A stretch of DNA of 64,000 bases from Gloeophyllum trabeum ATCC 11539 (GCF_000344685.1 NW_006920417.1:124001-188000), one strand, 5' to 3'; counted from the first letter of the stretch, positions 23,805 to 35,169 are shown. Numbers and translations are program-made. The notes: generated by a model from the letters alone, not told the origin.

Positions 23805-24283
23805 GGTATCCCTGTCTAGACCATGAAGCCTGGTACGCTGTTCTCTGGCTTGTAATGAATCCCCCCGATGATTGATTACTCCTCCTTGCAGTCTCGTCAT
23901 GGAATACCGCATTGTGAAATTCGATTTATCCTTTAGTCTCATATATACCTCAATCTCCAGGACGGAATACCTCATTGTTCACGAAATTGACGCACCGTTT
24001 ATCACCGGCATACCCCCATAGCTTTTATACCTACGTTGATCAGATACTGCTGTATTGTCCGGGAAGTACTGTTATTGGTCGGGATCAATGGATTTCGCTT
24101 GCATATCCATGAAGAAAACCAGATGCACTCAAATCATCATTTTGTGGCAAGCCGCCACAGGATCCTCATTAGGCTGCCGGCGGCATTTCGTTACGGACGT
24201 TACGTGGTCACTACGCCGACTATAGGTGCCTCAACCGACTGCCTTCACGGCGTCATTGACTGCTTTGCACTTGTTCAGCCATA
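23805..24283. other. Intergenic region, 479 bp
   Basis: Contains the BTB gene's 3' end and the upstream region of the V-ATPase subunit d gene. The segment 24170-24220 is GC-rich. No gene recognised. Confidence 0.4.
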
Positions 24284-25602
24284 ATGGAGGCCTTGTTCTT
24301 TAATGTAAGGGTGCAGTGAGGTGCTTGTCTGTTGTTTTGTATTCATCCTCTCGTACAGGTCTCCAACGGTTTCTTGGAGGGGATCCTCAGGGGATACAAG
24401 GCCGGTATCCTTACCCAGAGTCATTATTCGAATTTGACACAATGCGAGACGCTGGACGGTGAGTTGCTGCTATTGGCGTATACAGCGGACTATATCCTGA
24501 AAACCATCGGGGGCAGACTTCCGGATGCAGCTCTCAGCGACCGACTACGGCAACTTCCTCGCAAACGAGCCCTCCCCCCTCTCCACCTCGACAATAGCGG
24601 ACAAGGCGACGCAGATCCTTGTAGACCAGTTCAACTTCATCCGGACGAACTCTGTGGAGCCATTGAGTACTTTCCTGGAGTATATCACGTACGTCCCCGC
24701 CAGTCTGACCGCCCTTGGATGACCCGTTCAAAACTCCGCAGCTATGGCTACATGATTGACAACGTCGTGCTCCTGATAACTGGGACGCTACATGAGAGGG
24801 ATACACACGAGCTTTTGCTCCGCTGTCATCCGCTTGGCGTGTTTGACACGATGCCCGCATTATGTGTAGCGACGAACGTGGAGGACTTATACCGGACAGT
24901 ACTCGTCGAGACGCCTCTAGGTCCGTCTCTCTCCCAAAATAGTTATTGCTCTATTAAATTTGGCTTTCCTCAGCTCCCTACTTCATTGATTGCCTTTCCG
25001 CCTCCGACCTCGACGACCTCAATATCGAAATTATCCGGAATACCCTGTATAAGGCATACCTTGAGGACTTCGACAGGTTCTGCAAGACCCTGGGTGAACC
25101 CACGTACGAAGTTATGCATCGCATCCTCTCTTTCGAGGCTGACCGGCGGACAATCAATATCACGATCAACTCGTTTGGGACAGAGTTGTCGAAAGAGCAG
25201 CGTGCAAAGCTGTTCCCTACGATCGGAAGACTATACCCCGAAGGCAACAACGCCCTCGCGCGGGCAGATGACATCGAACAGGTCCGACAGGCTTGCGACT
25301 ACATCCCGGAGTACAAGACGTTCTTCGACTCTGGTCCTCAAAGCGCACCCAGGGCGAATGGCAACGGCGCACAGGATGACCTGTTCAATGAGGAATCCTC
25401 AGTGGCCGCTGACTTGGAAGACCGCTTCTTCCGGCAAGAAGTCCATCTTAACAAGCAGTCGTTCCTGCAGCAGTTCCAGTATGCTGTGTTCTACAGCTAT
25501 TTCAAGCTGAAGGAGCAGGAGATCCGGAGTATAACGTGGATTGCGGAGTGTATTGCGCAGGATGCGAGAGACAGGATCCAGGACTTTATACCTATCTTCT
25601 AA
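24284..25602 (+). CDS. vma6: V-type proton ATPase subunit d (Vma6)
   Basis: A Vo-sector subunit that couples the central rotor to the c-ring in the vacuolar proton pump. The first exon (24284) encodes MEALFFN; splicing adds [20 protein letters not shown] and [14 protein letters not shown]. The next exons give [20 protein letters not shown] and [20 protein letters not shown], then [20 protein letters not shown] and [20 protein letters not shown]. The final part has [59 protein letters not shown] and the highly conserved end [20 protein letters not shown]. About 350 residues plus a short Asn/Gly-rich insertion near 25350. Complete and apparently intact. Confidence 0.94.
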
Positions 25603-25934
25603 TTGTGCGGTGTGTCTATTTACCTGTCTGATATGGATTGTTGCGTTGTTTCTTCTTCAAGCCTGGTGGCCTTGCCCTCGGCACCTGTCGGGTCGCTGCA
25701 TCGAGAGAAGTGATCACAGCAAGACGCACAATGTACCTCTAGCTCTACAGCCAGCTGTTCAAGTCACACCATACGACTTACTGATCGGTGATAAGCCCTC
25801 CTTGAATAGCGCAGGGCGGTCACGATGTGATCCATTACGCCATACTCCAGCTCGTGATATGGCTTCTAATAACAGAACGGGTCTCTTCAAAGGCCAACAG
25901 GTATCGTTCAATCTGCACCCTAGACTTGACATCC
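25603..25934. other. Intergenic region before the MFS pair
   Basis: 332 bp between vma6 and the first MFS gene, holding the vma6 3' end and the MFS promoter. No distinct element recognised. Confidence 0.35.
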
Positions 25935-28258
25935 ATGTCGTCTATCGAGAAAGAGACGGAGTCCCAGGTGGTTATCGAGAGCGCCGACCAGGAGGCAGAT
26001 CGCCAACTCCTGAGGAAAGTCGACCTACAGTGCGTGGTCCTGACTTGTTCTGGTACCCTATATTACTGACAATGTAGAACCAGCCTACTTCCCATCTTGA
26101 CGGGTTTGTTTGTGCTGAGCTTCATGGACCGGTGAGTTGAACTGATGCCGACGCTTCCATTGTACTGTTAATTCTGCTATCAGCACGAACATCGGGAATG
26201 CGAAGTAAGAGAGTTTCTCCGCAACTTGAGATCTCCTGACGTACATTCATAATCCTCACAGACTGGACAACCTCATAACTGTACCGACATCGTTACCACC
26301 CGCCTTTCTTTGGCTTAACCCAATCACAACAGGATTTGCACCTATCCTCTTCAGGTTACAACAACGCACTAGCGGTGTACTTTGTTGCATATGTGCTTTC
26401 AGAGGTTCCCTCTAATGTATGTGATTCACCACATCCGACTTGCAGATCAACCTGACAAGCGAACAGATCATGTTGGTCCTCATTCTGGGCAACTGCAATG
26501 TAGTACTGATATATTGGTAGCCTCAAACGGTTTGATCCACAATACTGGCTGCCCACATTGACGCTGTCTTGGGGACTGGCGACCATCGGACAAGGTCTCA
26601 TAACCAATCAAGCAGGACTGTTTGGTATTCGCTGCTGTATGAGGTACCCACACATAGCTCTTTGTAGAAGCTGATTGGTCGCATCTCCCACAGTACTTGG
26701 CGCTACCGAAGCCGGCTTCTTCCCTGGCGTTATTTATCTCTTTTCAGTTTATTATCGCAGGTGAGTCATACAAATCACAGCAACGGAGCGGTACTAATAA
26801 CGATTTGAAGACGGGAACGTCATTGGCGTGTCGCCGTCTTCTTCGGCGGAGCCGCTCTAGCTGGGGCATTTGGAGGTTCGTCTGCACCTCACATACATAG
26901 ACTCGGCCAAGAGAACATCCTCCACCAGGTGCGCTGGCATACGTTATCGGTCTCATAGACGGCGTGAGCGATCGCTGGGGATGGAACTGGTGCGCCAGAT
27001 TTCATAGCCCTACTCGGCCGAAATATAAACCTCTAATGCAAATCGAAGGATATTCGTTATTGAAGGCCTAATCACCATCGTCTTCTCCCTGCTGGCCTTT
27101 TTCATAGTGCCTACTTGGCCCCATTCAGCTAAATTCGTATGTAATACATGCTATAATGCTCCGATTTCTCTCGCTGTTGACGTGCTGCCCTGTAGTTGAC
27201 CAGCACAGAACGCGAACGTCTGCTTCTGCGATTGCAAGAAGATTCAGATGCCGCAGACCGAGAACGCTTCAGATGGCTCTACGTCAGGCAGGCTTTCACG
27301 GATCATCTGGTGTGGGGATATGCTTTCCTATTCCACGGGTTCTCTTTTGCCATGTATACTCTGAGCCTGTTCATGGTCCGTTCTGCACCTTACCAATCTT
27401 CAGTTACTGACCCGTGCGCGCAGCCCACCATCATCGCCGGATTGGGCTTTGCTGCATGGAAAGCTCAGCTGTAAGGGAAGCATATTCGTCCCCGAACGTT
27501 ATGCTGACATGCGAACGTCAAAAGGATGTCGGTGCCTCCGAACGCCCTGGGCGCATTATCCATCTGGGTGTCTGCTTGGGCATCCTCCCGTTATGAAATG
27601 CGTGCTCCCTTTATTCTTGCGGGTGGCGTAACCGCAATACTAGGCATGTTGCATTTCATCACTTTTCGGTCACAGTTTGCAATTGCATCCGTCCTAAATT
27701 TATCATAGGATATATTATTACAATTGTGACGCACACAGGTTAGCCAGCGGAACGCCGTTCCTCGAGTCCTGACTAACAAAGCTCCAGCGGGAGCTCAATA
27801 TCTCGGAGTCCACCTTGCGACTGCCGGGATCTATACAGGCAATGCATTGCTATTTAGGCAAGTGTCTTGTCGCATTTGAGACGCCGGTAAGCTACCTCGG
27901 TATTGATGGTTACGGGTATCATTGTTTGGATAGTTGGCCTAGCGGGAATGTATCTGGCCAGACGAAACGTTCAGTCGCGGTTGCGATACAGATCATGATT
28001 GGCGACATCGGTGCCATTGCTGGCGTACTCATCTATCGACCCAGTTTTGCTGCGCATCTGTATCGGAAGGCACAAATCATAACTATTGGCTATCTGGCCT
28101 TCTCCATGGCTGTGGCCACTTACCTGTGGGTTTGGATGTCACGGGAGAACCGTCGCCGGGATCGTCTTCCGAGGCACTTGCAAGGAAGGCACCCGGAAGA
28201 TGCTAATGGGCAGATCCGGGCGGGAGACAGAGCCTTGGACCATCGATACCAGACATGA
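25935..28258 (+). CDS. MFS transporter, allantoate permease (Dal5/Tna1)-like, copy A
   Basis: A 12-helix major facilitator of the anion:cation symporter type, typically importing carboxylate-bearing vitamins or nitrogen compounds; the substrate is unknown here. The start MSSIEKETESQ is shared with copy B. Blocks read LLPILTGLFVLSFMDR, TNIGNAKLDN, SSGYNNALAVYFVAYVLSE, FDPQYWLPTLTLSWGL and GATEAGFFPGVIYLFSVYYR. They continue HWRVAVFFGGAALAGAFGG, the HLVWGYAFLFHGFSFAMYTL loop and AVAIQIMIGDIGAIAGVLI. More than ten short introns interrupt it. A 5-nt exon (26467-26471) is needed to hold frame. The intron at 27644-27708 begins GC instead of GT. With those two allowances the frame is open to the TGA at 28258. 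Confidence 0.8.
26467..26471 (+). other. Predicted 5-nt microexon (ATCAT), MFS copy A
   Basis: Flanked by introns 26417-26466 (50 nt) and 26472-26520 (49 nt). Joining AAT + ATCAT + CCTCAAA gives Asn-Ile-Ile-Leu-Lys in frame; skipping it breaks the frame. The same position in copy B holds ATAAT. Confidence 0.7.
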
Positions 28259-28787
28259 CTGCAGGAAAGTGAGTATTTTGCATGTGCCAGCAGTAGACCA
28301 TTGCTCAGATGTCGAAGCAGTCTCGACTGTCAATAGGGAGCTTTATTGTGTTGTTCTGATACTTGATATGTCTCACCCGCTGTCGCGAATGCCACATTAG
28401 TGCTGTGAATTTCGTCGATTCGCCCAACGTCTACATCTGCCGCCGTGAAGACGACCGTGGAACGTGCTCATTATGACAACTGATTTGGACGCGTGACGTC
28501 ACGCGTCGTACTGGCATCGCGAAACCTCGCAAAGCAAGCACGAATGTTGGCGACGTGCGAACGCGCTCTAACGTTATGACAGCCAAGGCACCCGTTGGCA
28601 CACTCATCGTTTCCTGGCTTCTTCTCAGTGATTTTAACTTCTTCCTAAATAGAGCTGCAGCGATAGCGCCGATGGCGCCATCGCTTCAGCTTGTTGCGCC
28701 AAATGCCTCCTGATAAAGGAACGCCGGTATGCCATAACAAGTTCCGCCAGAGCTTAGCGAGCGTCCTGGTTTCCTTCCCTTGGGCCC
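28259..28787. promoter_or_regulatory. Intergenic region between the MFS paralogues
   Basis: 529 bp. It holds the 3' end of copy A and the promoter of copy B, including the 20-bp palindrome at 28488-28507. No gene seen. Confidence 0.5.
28488..28507. promoter_or_regulatory. Perfect 20-bp palindrome: MluI box - CRE - MluI box
   Basis: GACGCGTGACGTCACGCGTC reads the same on both strands. Its centre is TGACGTCA, the full CRE/ATF site bound by bZIP factors, flanked on each side by ACGCGT, the MluI cell-cycle box core. It lies 281-300 bp upstream of the copy B start. A regulatory role is inferred from these known core motifs. Confidence 0.5.
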
Positions 28788-31088
28788 ATGTCGTCCATCG
28801 AGAAAGAGACAGAGTCCCAGACGACCTCCGAGAGCGTCCATAGCAATGCAGATCGCAGGCTTCTTGGGAAGGTCGACTTACGGTGAGTGTGTCGAGCTGT
28901 TGCTTTTGTATGGAGTGTCGACAACTTTGAATTGGAACTAGTCTTCTGCCGATATTGACCGGGCTATACCTTCTAAGCTTCTTGGATCGGTGAGCATGTC
29001 TGCAGCTTCCCGGACCCTCTGGCTCACTCTCCTTGCGCCCAGTTCGAACATCGGAAACGCTAAGTAAGACATATTCATTCGAGTTATAATGCATGCTAAT
29101 GCACTCCCAGACTCGATGGTTTGGCCGCTGTGAGTTACCTCCTCCACAGTAGAGAACATGTCCTTAGTATGGCCCGTTACAGGATTTGCACCTGTCTCCT
29201 TCTGGGTATAACAACGCCCTTGCTGTTTACTTCGTTGCGTATGTTATATTCGAGATCCCCGCCAATGTGAGTGATGCAGCGATGCCCTGGCATGCGACTA
29301 ACGGAGCGCCCGGATAGATAATGTGAGTAAGATTTTTCAGAGTGCGAGTAGTTTATGACCCTTCATCAGTCTCAAGCGGTTCGATCCTCAATACTGGCTG
29401 CCCACCTTAACGTTAGCGTGGGGAGTGGTTTCCGTAGCTCAGGGCCTCATAACCAACCAAGCAGGACTGTTTGGCATCCGTTTCCGTATGTGATGTTCGA
29501 GGCCACTTGTTATATACGCTGACAAACGTTACACATGTTGCAGTGCTGGGTGCTACAGAGGCTGGTCTGTTCCCTGGTGTTATTTATGTGTTCTCCGTGT
29601 ATTATCGACGGTAGGAGCCCGTCATCCTAGTCTGCGTCGCGACATTGATGTTGTTACACGTAAGGCGAGAACGCCACTGGCGCGTCGCCGTGTTTTTTGG
29701 TGGTGCTGCTCTTGCCGGGGCGTTCGGAGGTATGTAACTGTTGTACATGACTGACACACTCTAATCCGCATTCTGCAGGGGTATTGGCGTATCTTATCGG
29801 CCTAATGGACGGCGTGAGCGGCCGCCGAGGCTGGAATTGGTATGCAGGATCGTTCTCTCAGTCAATACTAATGTCATGACGATAATACTCTTCAGGATAT
29901 TTATCATCGAAGGCATTATTACAGTCGTTGTTTCCTTAGCAGCCTACTTCATCGTGCCTACTTGGTCCACCAAGGCCAAATTCGTATGTGATATGTTGTT
30001 TGCCGTCTTCCGCTGGATCACGTCGGACTCTGCTGTAGTTGACGGATATCGAGCGCGAGCGGCTTCTAGCTAGATTACGCGCCGACTCGGATGCTGCAAA
30101 TCAAGAGGGCTTTGACTGGACTTTTGTCCGACAAGCCTTTACGGATCATCTCGTCTGGGCATATGCTTTCCTGTTCCATGGTTTCTCATTTGCATTGTAC
30201 ACCCTAAGTTTATTTCTGGTATGTGAACCGTACTGCGATAGACCTGGTCTCTGACTGTCCCCGGCAGCCGACTATCATCGCTGGATTAGGTTTCGCCGCA
30301 TGGAAGGCTCAGCTGTAAGGAACCTTTACTATGCTCAGGAACTTCTCGATGATACGCAGCGGCTGTAGAATGTCGGTACCACCCAATGCCTTAGCGGCAT
30401 TCTCGATTTGGGGTGCTGCTTGGGCGTCATCGCGCTATAAGATGCGAGCGCCTTTCATAATCGGGGGAGGTATCGTCGGGATTATAGGTGCGTCCAGGTG
30501 AGGACTTGTAGTGGGCGAACATTGACTGGTTCTCACCTAGGATATGTCGTCCTCCTTGCTACGAAGACACGTGAGTCAATGGATATTATTAAGGAGATTT
30601 TTCTGACCGGTTTCACGTAAATCAGCTGGTGCACAATATGCTGGTGTTCACCTTGCAACCGCCGGAGTTTACACGGGAAATGCACTGCTACTGAGGTCAG
30701 TGCTCCCTCTCCAGGATTTCCCACCCTTGGGTTTTTCTGTGACTAACGGATTGATTGCCATGCCAGCTGGCCCAGTGAAAATGTATCCGGACAGACGAAA
30801 CGTGCCGTGGCGGTCGCTATGCAGATCACGATCGGCGACATCGGCGCCATTGCAGGTGTGCTCATCTACCGACCTAGCTTCTCCGCCCATCTCTATCGCA
30901 AACCGAATATAATCACCATCGGCTATCTGGTGTTCGCTATTGCTGTCACAACATACCTTTGGGTGTGGATGGCGAGAGAGAATCGTCGGCGGGATTGCCT
31001 GATGCAGCAGTCGAAGGAGAGTTTGCCCGATGACGAAGAGAGGGTGCGATTGGGAGATAGAGCCATAGACTACAGATATCAACTTTGA
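28788..31088 (+). CDS. MFS transporter, allantoate permease (Dal5/Tna1)-like, copy B
   Basis: Paralogue of copy A with the same exon layout and similar sequence throughout. It starts MSSIEKETESQTTSESVHSN; then RLLPILTGLYLLSFLDR, SNIGNAKLDGLAA, SGYNNALAVYFVAYVIFEIP and FDPQYWLPTLTLAWGVVSVA. Next are GATEAGLFPGVIYVFSVYYR, LAYLIGLMDGVSGRRGWNW and IIEGIITVVVSLAAYFIVPT. The C-terminal half has HLVWAYAFLFHGFSFALYTL, SVPPNALAAFSIWGAAWASS and AVAMQITIGDIGAIAGVLIY, ending AIDYRYQL. The cytosolic loop is charged (IERERLLARLRADSDAAN). All introns are GT-AG, including the one that is GC-AG in copy A. A 5-nt microexon at 29318-29322 keeps the frame. About 490 residues. Intact. Confidence 0.85.
29318..29322 (+). 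other. Predicted 5-nt microexon (ATAAT), MFS copy B
   Basis: Between introns 29267-29317 (51 nt) and 29323-29369 (47 nt). AAT + ATAAT + TCTCAAG reads Asn-Ile-Ile-Leu-Lys, the start of the segment before RFDPQYW. Same place and length as in copy A. Confidence 0.7.
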
Positions 31089-31396
31089 AGAGATTACGAA
31101 GATGGCGGAATTCTGTGATGGTCAGGGCCGCACATATGCATCGGTGATAAATAATGTACCTATAGCGTGCATAAACTCCGGCTGCATATGATGAGGTCGA
31201 GAGCGAATGCCTTCGATAGCAAGCCAGCTATCATATCATATATCAAGTCCTATGGGGAGACACCGATGAATGTATCTAAAACGAGTGCATTGCAGCGTGA
31301 GTTGACTATGTGCGTGTAACCTGTGCTATGATGATGACCTATGTGTAACAATGATATGCAGATGATAATAATAATAATGACATGCGAAAGACTCGT
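31089..31396. other. Convergent 3' intergenic region
   Basis: Holds the 3' ends of MFS copy B (plus) and the next gene (minus). AT-rich, with a short ATA/AAT microsatellite near 31362-31380. Confidence 0.5.
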
Positions 31397-32606
31397 TCAT
31401 TCCTCATCCTCTCTGTAGCTAACCCTGCGTTTCTTGCCTCGTGGGCCTTTCTCTTGATATTCGTCGTCATCTCCTTCACTGTAGTCCTCATCCGGAACGT
31501 CGGGTCCATATAGATGACGACGCTTCTCGAGATCCACCTTCCGCAGATCGCGTAGATTGTTCGTCAGTGACTTGTGGAATTCATTCTGATGCGCCAAAGG
31601 CCTCAGACAATCATGCGACATAAAGACCAGTGCCACAAACCTTCGGCAAGCGAACCTTCGTTCCAGGAGCAGCAGCTCTTTCAAGTCTCTTCTTCTGTTC
31701 CTTGTACTGAATCTCGATTAACATGGGAAGAGCCGGCAGACTTAGAAGACACACCTTCTTCTTCTCTTCCCCAAGAATGATAGACAGATGCTTGATCCAC
31801 TGCTGTAAATTCGACTCCACCTTCTTCTTCTTGGCTTGCACTTTGAGGGCTCTAGAAATGGTGGCATCTTGTTCGGCGATGGCCTCATCGTCAGAGTCAG
31901 GAACCACGTATGACTTCACTGAAGCAGCAGCACTCCGGCGTGGTCTCTTCCTTCCCCGAGGACTGTGTGCCTTGCTGGGAGACGAGGATGTAGATGCGAT
32001 GAAGCTGCTCGGTGACTCGGACTTGACTTTCACTTTCTTTCCGGAAGACTTCATCTTGTCTTGAGCGATGTGATCCTCTTCAGTGAAGTAGAACTCCGCT
32101 CCTTGCTGGATCTCATGATACAAAGACCAATTCTAAGATTGAAGTTGCATGGGTCACAGCAGCACTTCCATAAGGGAATAGTACAACGCACTGGAGCCCT
32201 GCCAAGCCGTTGCAATATCTTGAAATGCTTCAGGGTGATAGGTACACGATACTGCGAGCTGAAGGGATCGGGATCGCCATACCCATAATCCGGCTGCAGA
32301 ACCTAGGCGAGGGTCAAAGGGATAGCTCCCAAACGGATACTGACTTACTACTACATTGTCATTGATCACAGCGTGCAGAACGAAAATCGCGGTGACCGGA
32401 CTGCGATTCCCAAAGAACGTGCGTATCCACCTGCCGACTTGCATGGCGTCTGAACATGCAGCTCAAGCATTAGCTTCAACCCAACAAGGCACGGTGCACC
32501 ACGTACCTGCAGGATAACTCAGCTTTCCGGTGCTATCGGAAGAGCCGTAGTGGTGATAACGTCGACGACCTGTCCTTGTCGGCGCAAGTTCGTCGTATTG
32601 TATCAT
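31397..32606 (-). CDS. Unknown, probably nuclear, basic coiled-coil protein
   Basis: Not recognised. The start MIQYDELAPTRTGRRRYHHY (ATG 32606) splices to DAMQVGRWIRTFFGNRSPVT and AIFVLHAVINDNVV. The next exon has LQPDYGYGDPDPFSSQYRVP and ITLKHFKILQRLGRAP, then NWSLYHEIQQGAEFYFTEED. The second half has bipartite basic patches (SPRGRKRPRRSAAASVK), an acidic VVPDSDDEAIAEQD and a charged helix (LQQWIKHLSIILGEEKKK to YKEQKKRLERA). It ends with LTNNLRDLRKVDLEKRRHLY and an acidic/basic tail. The folded N-terminal domain followed by nuclear-signal-like patches suggests a chromatin or nuclear role, by inference only. Its start lies 45 bp after the stop of the upstream gene on the same strand. Confidence 0.6.
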
Positions 32607-32651
32607 TGTCGTCAATGTATCTTGACCGATACGACCCTGCACCAGGCAGTA

Positions 32652-34788
32652 TCAGCACCTTAAGCTGTTCCCGGCGACGTGCAAGCTCACAAGGTCCAGA
32701 TCAGGTGCATCTGACGCCTCGTCAGCTCGGCTGTGGTCTCTAGTACCATCCCCGTCTTGACTTTCTTCGTCGTCCATGTCCGCGTCAAGCGGGGCTATCG
32801 TAGCTTGCACGACACCACTTGGTACTTCGGCCTGTGATGCAGCAGCCCTATGCCGGGAAGCCCCGCTGGACCACCTGCCCAGAGGATAGCGCGTCACAAC
32901 GAAATCACGACATAAGGTCGCTTCGTACGCCGCGCAGGCTTTCTCATCTCCTGCAGGAGGGAGGTCTTCCAGGCGGATCTGGTATCGTTCCGGCACAACT
33001 GTAGCAATCGTATCCTTGAGCCATTCATGGTCGTTGACCAGCTTCTTGAGCATCTTCCCCTGACCCATCCAAGAGTTGAGCAGATACAGAGAACAACGAA
33101 ACAAACAAGCCCGAACCTTGCAATTAATCTCCAAGCACTTCAGCGTCACATCCTCCAGCAGGGACTTAATTCCCCTCGAGTCCAGCCCTACTTCTACCTT
33201 TGCATACTCCATGATTGGCGTATACCGCTCCACAAATGGGTTTATAAGTACATCATAAATATCCTTCCTTGATAATGGTGTCAGTCCTAAAGCGTCGAGC
33301 TTGGTCTTTAATGTAGCAGGCGTGGTATGTGCGAGGCAATTGTCCGAGAGAAAAACAGTAAGAAGCATAACTAGGCGGACCGTAGGGTCATCAGAGGGAT
33401 AGTCGGCCCACAGTTGGCGTAGGACGTTAATGGTATAGACGGAAGTGATGCATCGCGTGTTGACAAACATCTAGCAAAATGAATGCAACGTCAGTGGCAC
33501 TACTTCGGGTTTAATGACTCCCGCATGCCTTGGTCAATTCACGGACAACATCACTATTTGTCACTGCTTGAGACAAGATGATATGGCTTAGAGCATATAT
33601 GCATACCTGAGCTCGAAAAGCAGATCACCGGACTTGTCCAGCTGCTTCAGCGCGGTATACGCGCCTTCGTTTGCTCTCGCCTCCATGCACACCTCCGCTG
33701 CAACCGTTCGGCTTAGGAACATCCTGTACTTACGAGATTCAGAACCTGGAGATATACACAACAAGGGAAGTGTACTTGGAATCAAGCCGGCAGAGTTCCC
33801 GGACATTTCGAACGATCTCGTCGGTGCGATTCTCACTGTTGAGATTGGGTCGCTCAAACATCTTACGGAAAACGAAGTCTCGGTACTTGGCGTAGCGTCA
33901 GAGGAGTCATTACCCGGAAGAGATCCTAGCACGTACTTTGCTATCCATGTGGAAGCCGTTGGCCTCGGCATAAGGGAGCAAACGGGGTTCGATAGCCAGA
34001 GCTAGGGGGAATGAGACCATAATTGGATCCTGACCCATTAAGTTAGTCGCAGTGGAATGGATTATAAGCACCAGGCGGTTGATACCTTATTACAGAAGGG
34101 CATGAACTAGAGCGATCGGGTGAGAATGGATTCCGAGCAGACGCCCTAGAAGACGTGCCTTGTACTTCTCAATGATATCCCGTATCTCTTCCCAGCGGAT
34201 GCTTTTGAGATTCGTAGGAAATCGGCTCTCGGTTAGAAATGACTGGAATATGGATCAGTCATCCTCCCCCTTCCCGACAGGTATGTCCCCATATATATCA
34301 GCCGCCACTGTCATGAAATAACTGAAGACTTGAAACGGCATCGATCGGACCCAGGTCGTCTTAACAAAGTGGGCCTGTGTGCGGAAGTAATGGTGTATTG
34401 CTACCTGGACTAGGTAGCGAGACAGATATGCGCCGCAGCTGAGCAGGATCTGCGGGGCATGTCAGACAATGAGGGGTCGGCGCCGCCACCGGCGCCAGCG
34501 CCAACGACTGCAGCACGTACGTCGATGACCTCCTTGCTCATCAGCTTCCCCCTCCCAAAGGCCCAGAAGAAGGCCTGCATGGTGCCATGGCGGGTGAGGA
34601 AGTAGGTGGCTCGGACGTATGGGTCCTGCGAGAACTGGTAGAACCGCTTCGAAACGAGCGTAAAGGTCGTTGGGTCGTCCAATTCGACCAGAATAAGCTG
34701 GAGGATCTCGTCTTCGATTGCGTAACAGATTAATTCTCGCACTTAGACGTTACCGCTACGCAGGGCACTCACCACAGAGGCGGTCCAT
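32652..34788 (-). CDS. Uncharacterised protein with F-box-like N-terminus
   Basis: Not confidently assigned. The exon at 34500-34743 reads EDEILQLILVELDDPTTFTL, then VSKRFYQFSQDPYVRATYFL, a pattern like a degenerate F-box (helix-leu-pro-valSKRF). Downstream exons give YLVQVAIHHYFRTQAHFVKT, TWVRSMPFQVFSYFMTVAAD, MVSFPLALAIEPRLLPYAEA, RTDEIVRNVRELCRLDSKY and ANEGAYTALKQLDKSGDLLF. The last long exon starts MFVNTRCITSVYTINVLRQL and ends in an acidic Asp/Glu/Ser tail. The first exon proposed here (ATG 34788, MDRLC) needs a 31-nt intron, unusually short, so the true start is uncertain. Such large helical proteins are common orphans in basidiomycetes. Confidence 0.55.
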
Positions 34789-35169
34789 CTATCCAGACCG
34801 AACGACCCACAGGGTACACCGTGGCAGCTGACGACGGACGAGAGGGCGGGCGGGCAGACTATGCGTCAAGAACGGGAGAAACGACGGCACAGAAGGCGGT
34901 GGTGCGAGTGAGCGTCGGAAACAAGATTGGCGGGAGGTTCGGACTTCAAAATAGGCGTCCCCGGCATGAGCGTTCCGCCAAGCCACAGCTGTCGAGTCCG
35001 GTCACAGCGGGGTCACGGCGCAGCGCCACCACGTCTTTGCCCCTGGCCATGGTCGGGATGTTACCTGATATATCCCACATACGCCGGTTAGAGGAGGCCG
35101 GTGCTATACGGAGTAAAAGTCAATTAAATTATACGCGCGTAGTCTAATACATGAGGTCTATGTGGAGCT
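34789..35169. other. Intergenic region, 381 bp
   Basis: Upstream of the F-box-like gene and downstream of the NDUFAF6 gene, both on the minus strand. GC-rich at 34820-35060. No gene supported. Confidence 0.4.

Noticed and set aside
26446..26471. A 26-nt exon instead of the 5-nt microexon in MFS copy A
   Set aside because: It is in frame, but needs an upstream intron of only 29 nt and has no counterpart in copy B.
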